From NCBI RefSeq assembly GCF_031453555.1, contig NZ_JAVIZM010000001.1, forward strand, positions 3,355,001-3,419,000: a stretch of DNA of 64,000 nt. Reading direction: 5' to 3'. Shown one piece after another: positions 54,656-62,815 of this stretch. The stretch is from Bacillus sp. SLBN-46. GTDB taxonomy: Bacteria > Bacillota > Bacilli > Bacillales > Cytobacillaceae. Numbering within the stretch: position 1 is the first letter of the stretch; every line of letters starts with the position of its first letter. Made by a program: the position numbers and the translations under genes. The notes under the pieces are model-generated. The model was not told the DNA's origin. It saw only the letters and a list, made by a program, of their open reading frames with translations, and made no database searches.

Positions 54656-54840
54656 ATCTAATACCTCCTTGAGACAAACTGCTCTTCACAGAATTATTCA
54701 ATTAACTTATTGCAAATTCCTGCAATGATAGTTAAATAAGCACTATACAGCGAATTTTGATAAGCGTAAACTATCGTAATTGATTAAACGTCCGCCGACA
54801 GAGGAAGAAGGATCAACATAGCCTTTTGAATAAGAAAATA

Positions 54841-54860
54841 AGGCTGACCAATGTCAGCCT
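54841..54860 (-). terminator. Terminator after the HAD gene
   Basis: AGGCTGAC pairs with GTCAGCCT around a four-base loop; T-rich on the minus side. It ends the riboflavin-HAD transcript. The 54656-54840 stretch beyond it shows no gene. Confidence 0.65.
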
Positions 54861-55435
54861 CATTTTTCAATTTCGCTTAAAATATCCTTCAGCTCTGACC
54901 AACAATGAATTCTTGGTAATTGAATATGTTGGTTATATGAGCTGTGTTTCATAAAGACACGGGGTCCTGATTCAATTAGGGTTTCCAAAACGGCAGGCTT
55001 ATCATCAAAGTAATAACCTAACCCTAATTGCTTAATAATATTGATTTTCTCTGAATCCTTCATGCCGCAATAAAATGAGCCCTCAACAACAGGAAAACCT
55101 GCATTCACCAACCATTTCCTTGAACGTTCACAATGAACTAATGGTCTTGAAGTAATATAATAAATCTCATGCCCGTCCTGCTTCAGCTCGTTTATCACTT
55201 CAACTGCATTCGGAAATGGTAAACAGTCTGTGTAATAAATCTCTTCTAAGGAGTCATTCCACATCTTACTGCCTTCTTGATCACTTAACCCGAATGGTTT
55301 ATGTATCTCCAGTGTTGTTAAACTGTGGAATTCTTCAATCGGAATTGTCAGCTGCAATTTTTTATTATATAAATGAAAGGCATGCTCTCTTAGATTTATT
55401 AATGTATCATCAATATCAAACCCGAACTTTATCAT
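54860..55435 (-). CDS. HAD-superfamily 5'-nucleotidase-like phosphatase
   Basis: A 191-residue HAD hydrolase: FGFDIDDTLINL (nucleophile Asp and acid Asp), YYITSRPLVHC and YYFDDKPAVLETL supply motifs I, II and IV. It resembles the 5'(3')-deoxyribonucleotidase/YqfW-like group. It starts only 12 bases after ribH with no terminator between, so it is co-transcribed with riboflavin genes. Riboflavin synthesis needs a phosphatase for the ribitylamino-pyrimidine phosphate, supplied by HAD enzymes in Bacillus; that this is one is an inference. The ribosome site is weak. Confidence 0.78.
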   Translation of the reverse strand: MIKFGFDIDDTLINLREHAFHLYNKKLQLTIPIEEFHSLTTLEIHKPFGLSDQEGSKMWNDSLEEIYYTDCLPFPNAVEVINELKQDGHEIYYITSRPLVHCERSRKWLVNAGFPVVEGSFYCGMKDSEKINIIKQLGLGYYFDDKPAVLETLIESGPRVFMKHSSYNQHIQLPRIHCWSELKDILSEIEK

Positions 55436-55447
55436 TTTTCTGCTTTC

Positions 55448-55918
55448 TTATTGCTCAATATTTCTACATAAATTAGCCATTTCGATGGCAGAGACAGCAG
55501 CATCCCATCCTTTATTGCCTGCTTTTGTTCCCGCACGCTCGATAGCTTGTTCAATGGAGTCCGTTGTTAACACTCCAAAAATAACCGGAATGCCACTAGT
55601 TAATGCAGTCGCTGAAACACCTTTAGCGGCTTCATTACAAACATAATCAAAGTGAGGAGTTGAGCCACGAATAACCGTACCAAGCGTGATGACTGCATCA
55701 TACTTTTTACTATTCGCCATTTTTTGAGCAATTAACGGGATTTCAAATGCACCTGGCACCCAAGCGATATCAACGTTTGCTTCTTCAACACCATGTCTTT
55801 TTAGCGCGTCCTGTGCTCCGCCTAATAATTTACTTGTAATAAATTCATTAAAACGTCCAACAACGATTCCAACCTTTAATCCTGATCCTACTAAATTTCC
55901 TTCAAATGTGTATCCCAT
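55448..55918 (-). CDS. ribH: 6,7-dimethyl-8-ribityllumazine synthase
   Basis: A 156-residue lumazine synthase that condenses the ribitylamino-pyrimidine with dihydroxybutanone phosphate. [60 protein letters not shown] and GNKGWDAA are family motifs, including the catalytic His in the PHFDYV segment. It forms the usual 60-subunit capsid in Bacillus. Its distance from ribBA (226 bases) is due to a MITE-like insertion. Confidence 0.97.
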   Translation of the reverse strand: MGYTFEGNLVGSGLKVGIVVGRFNEFITSKLLGGAQDALKRHGVEEANVDIAWVPGAFEIPLIAQKMANSKKYDAVITLGTVIRGSTPHFDYVCNEAAKGVSATALTSGIPVIFGVLTTDSIEQAIERAGTKAGNKGWDAAVSAIEMANLCRNIEQ

Positions 55919-55960
55919 GTGTCTTCCTCCAAATAATTATATTTTTGTCTATATATTAAT

Positions 55961-56140
55961 GCTTTGTTAAAGTTGTCTGTTGATTTCCGTTCCAGGCACT
56001 TCGCTTTCCGCGGGCGTTCCGGGAGCCTCCTCGTCGTTCCTCCTGCGGGGTCTCCCGAGACCGCTACTCCCGCAGGAGTCTTCGCGCCTTCCACTCCAAT
56101 CAACAGAATATAGAAATCTGCAATGTTCTTTAACACAGCC
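55961..56140. repeat. MITE-like repeat, copy 2
   Basis: About 180 bp with the same orientation and blocks as 30050-30231. TTGTTAAAG at the left and CTTTAACA at the right are inverted ends. Internal arms CTGCGGG...CCCGCAG give a strong stem. It sits between ribBA and ribH in what is otherwise one operon. No transposase or coding frame is present. Confidence 0.88.
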
Positions 56141-56144
56141 AATA

Positions 56145-57338
56145 TTAATAATGAAACATGTGCCCTAATTTATCATGCTTTGTCCGTAAATAATTGGCGT
56201 TTTCTTTTCTCATTTCCATTTGCAGTGGCACCCGCTCAATTACCTCGAGGTCGTAGCCCTTCAAACCTTTTATTTTTCGGGGATTGTTCGTTAACAGCAT
56301 CATTTTCTTAATGCCTAAATCTTTTAAGATTTGGGCACCGATGCCGTATTCCCTTAAATCAGCTCCAAAGCCCAGCTTTTCATTCGCTTCAACGGTATCA
56401 TAGCCTTCTTCTTGCAGCTTATACGCTCTCATTTTATTTAACAGACCGATTCCGCGTCCTTCCTGGCGCATGTACAAAAGAACGCCATTTCCCGCTTGAT
56501 TGATTTGACTTAAGGCTGCATGAAGCTGTGGCCCGCAATCACAGCGGTAGGAACCAAAAACATCCCCTGTTAAACATTCTGAATGAACCCTGACAAGAAC
56601 AGGCGTTTCAGGGTCGATTTCACCCTTCACTAATGCAACATGTTCTTTATCATCAACAAGATTGGAATACCCCACAGCTTTAAAGGTGCCAAATTCTGTA
56701 GGCAAATTGATTTCCACCTCACGTTTGACCAAGTTATCCTTTTTGTTTCGATATTCAATCAAGTCTTTAATGGTAATCATTTTTACATTAAGCTCATCCG
56801 CTATTTTTCTAAGCTGAGGAACTCGAGCCATAGTTCCATCTTCATTCATGATTTCACAAATGACCCCAGCAGGCTTGGAGCCGCACAATCTAGCTAAATC
56901 TACAGCTGCCTCTGTGTGTCCTGTACGTCGCAACACTCCACCTTTTTTTGCGATTAACGGGAAGATATGACCGGGTCTTTTAAAATCACTTGCTTTTGCT
57001 TCAGGATCAAGCATGCTCAAGACAGTGGCTGACCGTTCATATGCGGAAATACCTGTCGTTGAAAACTTATGATCAATACTGACTGTAAAGGCGGTTCCGT
57101 GAGGATCTGTGTTTTTCGATACCATTGGCATTAAATCCAATTTTTGAGCTAACTCTTCTTCTATCGGTACACAAACCAGCCCTCTGCCGTGAGTGACCAT
57201 AAAATTAATAACCGATGGGGTGGTTTTTTCAGCTAGGGCAATAAAGTCCCCTTCATTTTCTCTATCCTCGTCATCACAAACAATGATAACCTTTCCTTCT
57301 TTCAGATCCGATAAAGCTTCCTCGATCGTATTAAACAT
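56145..57338 (-). CDS. ribBA: Bifunctional DHBP synthase / GTP cyclohydrolase II
   Basis: A 397-residue fusion. Residues 1-200 form 3,4-dihydroxy-2-butanone 4-phosphate synthase ([40 protein letters not shown]). Residues ~205-397 form GTP cyclohydrolase II with zinc ligands in [15 protein letters not shown] and the catalytic [13 protein letters not shown]. These are the two entry steps of riboflavin synthesis. It follows ribE by 55 bases and is second to last of the biosynthetic set. Confidence 0.97.
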   Translation of the reverse strand: MFNTIEEALSDLKEGKVIIVCDDEDRENEGDFIALAEKTTPSVINFMVTHGRGLVCVPIEEELAQKLDLMPMVSKNTDPHGTAFTVSIDHKFSTTGISAYERSATVLSMLDPEAKASDFKRPGHIFPLIAKKGGVLRRTGHTEAAVDLARLCGSKPAGVICEIMNEDGTMARVPQLRKIADELNVKMITIKDLIEYRNKKDNLVKREVEINLPTEFGTFKAVGYSNLVDDKEHVALVKGEIDPETPVLVRVHSECLTGDVFGSYRCDCGPQLHAALSQINQAGNGVLLYMRQEGRGIGLLNKMRAYKLQEEGYDTVEANEKLGFGADLREYGIGAQILKDLGIKKMMLLTNNPRKIKGLKGYDLEVIERVPLQMEMRKENANYLRTKHDKLGHMFHY

Positions 57339-57393
57339 GCCAAACCACTCCTTTTTTTATCAATTAACCCAAAGCCGTTCCAAAGGAAATATT

Positions 57394-58053
57394 TTAATAA
57401 AATCCATTTTCTTCTAAAAAATTAGCTGTTATTCCTTTTCGACTCTTTTGCTTTGAATCATGTGTTAGGTTTGTTAAAAAATGACCTACATATTTACCGA
57501 TCATATCGCACTCGAGGTTCACAATGTCCCCAGTGCCCTTTAACCCTAGTACTGTTTCAGCTAATGTATGGGGTATTAACGATAAAGTAAAGCTGTCCTC
57601 CGTTACAGCAAAGACGGTTAAGCTTGTCCCATCTACTGCAACCGATCCCTTTAATATGACATATCGCAGTAAATCGGGATCTGCTTCAATTTCATAATAA
57701 ACCGCATTCTCAAGCGCCTGTTTCCTTTTAATGACCCCAGTTCCATCAATATGGCCAGACACAAAGTGACCTCCAAATCTTCCCCCTGCAGCCATCGCTC
57801 TCTCTAAATTAACTTTTGAACCACGCTTTATTGTATGTAAGCTCGTCGCTTTCACCGTTTCAGGCATGACATCAACGGTAAAATGCTTTCCTGAAAAAGA
57901 AGTGACGGTCAGACATACTCCGTTGACAGCAATACTGTCACCAAGTTGAACATCTTCAAGTATTCTTTTCGCTTCAATCGACAGAACAAACGATTCACCC
58001 GTTCTTTGAATATTGGCAATGCTTCCTATTTCTTCAATGATTCCAGTAAACAT
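57394..58053 (-). CDS. ribE: Riboflavin synthase, alpha subunit
   Basis: A 219-residue protein of two homologous lumazine-binding domains: MFTGIIEEIG and the catalytic N-terminus, AVNGVCLTVTSF in the first half and AVDGTSLTVFAV in the second. It dismutates two lumazines to riboflavin. It starts 15 bases after ribD and precedes ribBA. Confidence 0.97.
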   Translation of the reverse strand: MFTGIIEEIGSIANIQRTGESFVLSIEAKRILEDVQLGDSIAVNGVCLTVTSFSGKHFTVDVMPETVKATSLHTIKRGSKVNLERAMAAGGRFGGHFVSGHIDGTGVIKRKQALENAVYYEIEADPDLLRYVILKGSVAVDGTSLTVFAVTEDSFTLSLIPHTLAETVLGLKGTGDIVNLECDMIGKYVGHFLTNLTHDSKQKSRKGITANFLEENGFY

Positions 58054-58068
58054 ACTAGTTTCTTCTCC

Positions 58069-59151
58069 TTACATAGGTTCTGCAATGATTCTTATATCAT
58101 TACCAATCCTATCTACTTGTTTAATGTTCAATGAAACGGCTTCAGCTATTTTTTCAATCCCATGCCCACCAAATAAAGTTGGCGCCGATTTTCCGCCAAT
58201 TAATTTTGGTGCAATATAGGTAATAATCTGTTGAAAAGATCGTTCCTCTAAAAAGCTTCCATGCACTTCTGCGCCACCTTCAACAAAAAGTGAAGTCATT
58301 CCCCTTTTTCCGAGAATATCAAGTAAATCCTTTATACGTATGTGGTTCGTTTCCATTTGGATTATTTCAACGCCCCATTCCATAAAAAGATTGATTCGCT
58401 CACGTGCTACAACATTCCCTGTCACAATCCAAGTCGGTGCTTGATGATCAGTAACAATCTTGGCATTTATTGGCGTTCTTAGGTGCGTATCAAGAATAAT
58501 TCGGATAGGATTTTTCCCACCAGAAGACATTCTTGTTGTTAAAGATGGATTGTCCTTTATTACGGTATTAACACCAACTAATATCCCGTCATGCTGATGG
58601 CGAAACTGATGAACATCGGCTCTTGCTTGCTCACCCGTAATCCACATACTCTCACCAGTTACTGTTGCCGTTTTCCCATCTAAACTTGCTGCCGATTTTA
58701 ATGTGACATACGGCAGGCCTGTTTGAATGTTATAAAAAAAGACTTTATTCAGCTCACGAGCTTCCTCTTGGAGTAAACCAACCTCCACTTCAATTCCTGC
58801 CTTTTTGATTCGCTCAATTCCTGTTCCTGCTACTTGTGGATTTGGGTCAGTTGTTGCCACAAATACTTTCCTTACCCCAGTCCTAATCACCAAGTCACTG
58901 CAGGGCGGAGTTTTTCCATGATGACTACACGGCTCAAGTGTTACATACAAAGTAGCATCCTTCGCTTTTTCACCCGCCATTTGAATGGCATGTACTTCTG
59001 CATGTGCTTCACCTGCTTTTAAATGGGCACCCATTCCGATAATTTGGCCATCTTTCACCAGCACAGCACCTACCACAGGATTTGGGGTTGTTTGACCAAG
59101 CGTTCCTTTGGCAAGATCTAAAGCTAGATTCATGTAAAATTTATCATTCAT
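58069..59151 (-). CDS. ribD: Bifunctional riboflavin deaminase-reductase
   Basis: A 360-residue enzyme. The N-terminal cytidine-deaminase-like domain has zinc ligands in AHAEVHAI and EPCSHHGKTPPC; the C-terminal reductase has SLDGKTATVTGESMWITG and LFVEGGAEVHGSF. It catalyses steps two and three of riboflavin synthesis. First gene behind the FMN riboswitch. Confidence 0.97.
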   Translation of the reverse strand: MNDKFYMNLALDLAKGTLGQTTPNPVVGAVLVKDGQIIGMGAHLKAGEAHAEVHAIQMAGEKAKDATLYVTLEPCSHHGKTPPCSDLVIRTGVRKVFVATTDPNPQVAGTGIERIKKAGIEVEVGLLQEEARELNKVFFYNIQTGLPYVTLKSAASLDGKTATVTGESMWITGEQARADVHQFRHQHDGILVGVNTVIKDNPSLTTRMSSGGKNPIRIILDTHLRTPINAKIVTDHQAPTWIVTGNVVARERINLFMEWGVEIIQMETNHIRIKDLLDILGKRGMTSLFVEGGAEVHGSFLEERSFQQIITYIAPKLIGGKSAPTLFGGHGIEKIAEAVSLNIKQVDRIGNDIRIIAEPM

Positions 59152-59176
59152 TATTTTTTCTCCTTTGAAAAGGATT

Positions 59177-59212
59177 AAAAAAGACCCTGAAGAAAATGAA
59201 TTCTTCAGGGTC
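59177..59212 (-). terminator. FMN-riboswitch terminator
   Basis: GACCCTGAAGAA against TTCTTCAGGGTC with a six-base loop, then TTTTTT on the minus strand, lying between the FMN aptamer and ribD. Confidence 0.88.
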
Positions 59213-59280
59213 GTTAAAAAGGCATTAGAAAATAAAAGCTTAAAAATAGGTATACTTCACCCTACCCATAAACCTCGTTT

Positions 59281-59421
59281 TTCCTTCTCCCATCCAGACT
59301 GTAACTGTCGGCCCTGGAGTTTCACCAGATCCACCGTTTATCCAAGCAGATAAACGGGTCACGGACTAAGAAGCATCGCTTCATCACCGCCGGTTAGGAA
59401 TTTCACCTGACCCCGAAGGAA
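59281..59421 (-). ncRNA. FMN riboswitch (RFN element)
   Basis: The minus strand shows the conserved core: TCGGGGTCAGGTGAAATTCC, ACCGGCGGTGAT, TAGTCCGTGACCC, GTGGATCTGGTGAAACTCC, GGGCCGACAGT and CAGTCTGGATGGGAGAAGGA. It senses FMN and terminates transcription of the rib operon when FMN is abundant. It covers the long gap before ribD, along with a terminator. Confidence 0.97.
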
Positions 59422-59494
59422 TTATTTAGATATATTAAATGTTATTATACTTAATTCAAACAGTAAAGGAAAATGTCTTTTAAATTTTCAGACT

Positions 59495-59520
59495 AAAAAA
59501 CGGCCTTAACAAGGCCGTTT
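59495..59520 (-). terminator. Terminator after the GyrI-like gene
   Basis: AAACGGCCTT against AAGGCCGTTT with a short loop and a T run on the minus strand. Confidence 0.87.
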
Positions 59521-59521
59521 C

Positions 59522-59992
59522 CTATTCCTTATATGTCTTGACAGGTAAATAAATTTCAAAATGGAGTTCTCCTGTCGCATTTTGATGCTTATGCTTTTCT
59601 TGATAAACTTCCAAACTTAACGCATGGTGATCCTGCTCGTATCCATATTCTTTCATCCAATTGAACAGTCGAAGGTATGTATTTTCTACTTCCTCTGGTT
59701 TTCCTTTATGGGTAGTGTATACATAATTTTTACTTGGAATCGTAAATCCAACCATTCCTTCTGGGATCACGTCAAGCTTATCAACAGGTGTTGTGACGTA
59801 ATAGGTAAACTCTGTTTCCCTGCTATGAAAAGGTGCAATGAGAACAGGCTCTTTTGTCTGATAGGGTATTTCTTGCAATCGTGATTCCATTTTGTTAAAT
59901 AGACTCGGGATGGTGCTTACTTCTGAATAAGTACCTGTCCACGAAATTCCCACTACCTTAATTTCTTCTTTTTCAATTACTTGGATCGCCAA
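59522..59992 (-). CDS. GyrI-like small-molecule-binding domain protein
   Basis: A 156-residue protein with the SHS2-type fold of the AraC-type effector-binding/GyrI-like family: IEKEEIKVVGISWTGTYSEV at the N-terminus, PEGMVGFTIPSKNYVYTTHKG and a C-terminal LEVYQEKH...ELHFEIYLPVK. Stand-alone members bind hydrophobic cations or act as esterases; the role here is unknown. Short upstream leader, own terminator. Confidence 0.8.
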   Translation of the reverse strand: MAIQVIEKEEIKVVGISWTGTYSEVSTIPSLFNKMESRLQEIPYQTKEPVLIAPFHSRETEFTYYVTTPVDKLDVIPEGMVGFTIPSKNYVYTTHKGKPEEVENTYLRLFNWMKEYGYEQDHHALSLEVYQEKHKHQNATGELHFEIYLPVKTYKE

Positions 59993-60091
59993 GCTAATCC
60001 CCCCTTTGTTCCATCATATTTCTAATATTCTAATAATATCCCTTAAAATCCTGCAAAAATATTTCGACTTCCTGTGTTATTTCTTATTTTG

Positions 60092-60124
60092 GAAAAAAAA
60101 AACAACCTTATAAAAGGATGTTTT
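60092..60124 (-). terminator. Terminator after the CBO0543-like gene
   Basis: AACATCCTT pairs with AAGGTTGTT around a short loop, then a run of nine or more T on the minus strand. Confidence 0.83.
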
Positions 60125-60134
60125 GAGAAACCCG

Positions 60135-60659
60135 TTATTTTAAAATACTTGATGAAATATCAAAAACATACCATAGTAAAGTTGCATAGAGGGCAGAAAG
60201 AATCCAAGCTAAAAGTGGTTTATAATAATGTATCGCTAGAACTGAAAACATAACGAAACTAAAAATGGCCGACCACCCTAAATTCCAACCATTCTTATGA
60301 ACCAATGCCCCTAATTTTAAATCAACAAATTCATTTAGCGTGTATACAATGGTCCAAAAAAAGATATTCACTAGTTTCCTCTTAAAAGACTTCGGCATAT
60401 GACCGAGAAATATACTAATAGTAATTGGATACTTAATTAACATAACCAGAAAGGCTATATGAGTGTGTTTAGCCCAACCTTTATCACTTCCTACAGGCAC
60501 GTATTCCCACATACTATGCTTATAGAACAAATATTGGTAGACCAAATCACCTACCATTAAAAAAAGAAAGGTGGGATAATAAGCTTTCCAGTTTTTCCAA
60601 TCTCCCCATTTGATTGCTGAAAAAATATATATGGCCCCGTATATTACATTCAGATTCAC
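60135..60659 (-). CDS. CBO0543-like membrane protein
   Basis: A 174-residue membrane protein with about five helices. KWGDWKNWKAYYPTFLFLMVGDL near the start is typical of the CBO0543 family, which is common in spore-forming Firmicutes and has no known function. The GTG at 60659 follows AAGGAG by seven bases; an earlier codon at 60701 overlaps the preceding gene. It probably shares a transcript with the serine-hydrolase gene 32 bases upstream. Confidence 0.75.
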   Translation of the reverse strand: MNLNVIYGAIYIFSAIKWGDWKNWKAYYPTFLFLMVGDLVYQYLFYKHSMWEYVPVGSDKGWAKHTHIAFLVMLIKYPITISIFLGHMPKSFKRKLVNIFFWTIVYTLNEFVDLKLGALVHKNGWNLGWSAIFSFVMFSVLAIHYYKPLLAWILSALYATLLWYVFDISSSILK

Positions 60660-60691
60660 CAGGATGCTCCTTCGCGCTCTTATTACACCTA

Positions 60692-61780
60692 TTATTTCCA
60701 ATTAATTGTAAAGTTATCAGTTGCAAATGGTGTGCGAAGATTCTTTGTTTCAAATTGAATAGCTACGAGCTGCTGATAGGGCGAGAACCTTCCAAAAAAC
60801 CCATTGTCATTAGAAGGGTTATACAAATTCCCAAACAGTTTTCTTTCTAAAACGTCAGAATAAAAGGATCCTTTTTCAATAGGCATTGGTATGCTGTCAA
60901 TTGTTGCTGCTACTGTTATCGCCAGCTTTTTACTTCTTTCTTTCGCAATCAACTGATGATGATTGTTAACGATTGAGGCGATTTCTGCGATTACCTCTTG
61001 TGATTTTTCATAGGCAATCCCTCTTGTCGTAATCGCAAGCGTATACGGTTCATCTGCAAAAATAATGGCCGCATCGTTGTATATTAAATTCATTGGAATC
61101 ATTCCAACTTTATGAGCAACCGGCACATCCTTAATTCCCTGTGGAATGGTTGTGTTATAAACCGTATGTTCAAGGTATTCGACAAGCTTCTTCCCATTGG
61201 CGCTTTGATTCGAATATTGATACAGTTCCACTACGTAAAGAGTTAAATCATCAGCAGAAGTGAGATTCCTTCCTCCAGGATAGGCGTTGACCGCCCCGAG
61301 GCTTTTTAAAAATGCCACAAACTGATTGGGGCCCACCCGCTCCTTCAACATAATGAAAGCTATATTATCACTATATGTCATCGCTTTTTCGACTAATTCA
61401 TCAATAGTATAAACCGAGCCCACCTTGTCATTTTGAATCACACCGCTTCCACCAGAGTAATGCTTGCTTTGATAGGTTAGTTGTTCGTTTAAGTCAATCT
61501 TTCCTTCATCAGCAAGTTTCATGACGAATAAGGCTAACGGCAGTTTAATGGTACTCGCTGCTGAAACCTGTACCTGGCTATTTAAAGAATAGCCATCATT
61601 TGTAACGAGATTTTTATAACGGAGTGTCACTTTCCCTTGGTAAGGTTTTATGTATTCGGCTAGATCTGCCTGAAGGGTATTAAATTCTTGGTTTTGATCG
61701 GCTTTTACTGTTTGGATCAAGACTCCCTCTGTAATCAATAAGAAAATGAGTATGAAAATGATTATTCTGTTTATTAACAC
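60692..61780 (-). CDS. Class A beta-lactamase-like serine hydrolase
   Basis: A 362-residue exported protein (signal peptide to about residue 27, VKA). SAASTIKLP contains Ser76 and Lys79, the SxxK pair; YSDNIAF is the SDN motif; HKVGM stands where KTG is expected. It thus has the fold of class A beta-lactamases and small penicillin-recognising proteins, but the altered third motif and missing Glu166 signature that I can recognise make antibiotic hydrolysis uncertain. A C-terminal ~70-residue extension ends in IQFETKNLRTPF. GTG start after AGGAGGG. Confidence 0.82.
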   Translation of the reverse strand: MLINRIIIFILIFLLITEGVLIQTVKADQNQEFNTLQADLAEYIKPYQGKVTLRYKNLVTNDGYSLNSQVQVSAASTIKLPLALFVMKLADEGKIDLNEQLTYQSKHYSGGSGVIQNDKVGSVYTIDELVEKAMTYSDNIAFIMLKERVGPNQFVAFLKSLGAVNAYPGGRNLTSADDLTLYVVELYQYSNQSANGKKLVEYLEHTVYNTTIPQGIKDVPVAHKVGMIPMNLIYNDAAIIFADEPYTLAITTRGIAYEKSQEVIAEIASIVNNHHQLIAKERSKKLAITVAATIDSIPMPIEKGSFYSDVLERKLFGNLYNPSNDNGFFGRFSPYQQLVAIQFETKNLRTPFATDNFTINWK

Positions 61781-61875
61781 TATCTTCCCTCCTAGTAACT
61801 AAGTACTAGTTTAATAGGGAAAAGAGGAAAATTTTGTCGAAATTTGCAGATTGTTTGAGTTTTTTGTAATATCTT

Positions 61876-62718
61876 TTATCGATGCAGTTTCTTAATAAAA
61901 ATCTTCTCCCAAAGCTTCCATGGGATAAAATTTCTTAATAGGAGAGTTGTCCTCACTCCTTTTCCAATTGGATGCCTTAAACTCGGCCCTTCTTCTAAAG
62001 CAATACTGGCTATTTTCTCTGCTACATCCTTAGGGTTACCAAACTGTCCTTCCCCTGAAGAAATGTAGTCCTCGATACTCTTCATATATTTATAATAGGG
62101 TGAATCTGTTTGTAGTGATAGTGTGGTAACTTGTTTACCCGACGACCAGATATTTGTCTTATAGGACCCCGGTTCAATTAAAGTGACAGCGATCCCAAAC
62201 GGTGATAACTCTAATCGTAAGCTTTCACTCCACCCTTCCAAAGCATGTTTAGAAGCAACATATGGTGATAGTCCTGGAAAAGCGATTTTCCCACTAATGC
62301 TGCTAACATTAATAATTTTCCCGTTCCCCTGACTTCGCATAAAAGGAAGAACAGTCTTAGTCACTGCTATGACGCCAAAGAAATTAGTATCGAATTGTTT
62401 TCGGTATTCTTCCATCGTAATTTCCTCAACGAACCCGGCTGCGGCATAGCCAGCATTGTTCACTAGAACATCTACCCTGCCAAGACGTTCAATTAGAACT
62501 GCTAATCTTTCAATCGAACTCTCTGAAGTAACATCCAGTTCATGAACAATTACATTCGATTGTATAGAGAGTCTTTTTGCCTCTTTTAATAGCTCCACAC
62601 TTCTTTCTGCATTCCTCATTGTTGCGATTACTTGAAATCCCGATTTAGCCAACTCTATAGCTGTTAATAGTCCGAACCCACTAGACGCTCCAGTTACAAT
62701 TGCAATTGGTTGATTCAT
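61876..62718 (-). CDS. Short-chain dehydrogenase/reductase
   Basis: A 280-residue SDR: TGASSGFGLLTAIELAKSG, NNAGYAAAGFVEEI, SSISGK with the Ser and YVASKHALEG with Tyr and Lys. SDRs of this retinol/steroid-dehydrogenase-like branch act on varied hydrophobic or sugar substrates. It is between a catalase and the serine-hydrolase gene, with a terminator upstream, so it is probably monocistronic. Confidence 0.88.
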   Translation of the reverse strand: MNQPIAIVTGASSGFGLLTAIELAKSGFQVIATMRNAERSVELLKEAKRLSIQSNVIVHELDVTSESSIERLAVLIERLGRVDVLVNNAGYAAAGFVEEITMEEYRKQFDTNFFGVIAVTKTVLPFMRSQGNGKIINVSSISGKIAFPGLSPYVASKHALEGWSESLRLELSPFGIAVTLIEPGSYKTNIWSSGKQVTTLSLQTDSPYYKYMKSIEDYISSGEGQFGNPKDVAEKIASIALEEGPSLRHPIGKGVRTTLLLRNFIPWKLWEKIFIKKLHR

Positions 62719-62760
62719 GTACCATTTCCCCCATATTTTTACTATCTACATAATACCATG

Positions 62761-62801
62761 AAAAAAGGCCGTTCAGCTTTTACGAACGGCCCTTACTTTT
62801 T
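62761..62801 (-). terminator. Terminator after the catalase gene
   Basis: GGGCCGTTC pairs with GAACGGCC around a nine-base loop, followed by TTTTTT on the minus strand. Confidence 0.88.
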
Positions 62802-62815
62802 TGATAGTCTTACTG

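Noticed and set aside
55891..56142. Open frame of 83 codons on the minus strand
   Set aside because: It runs through the MITE-like repeat, and the same frame appears in the other copy (30017-30230), so it reflects the repeat rather than a gene.
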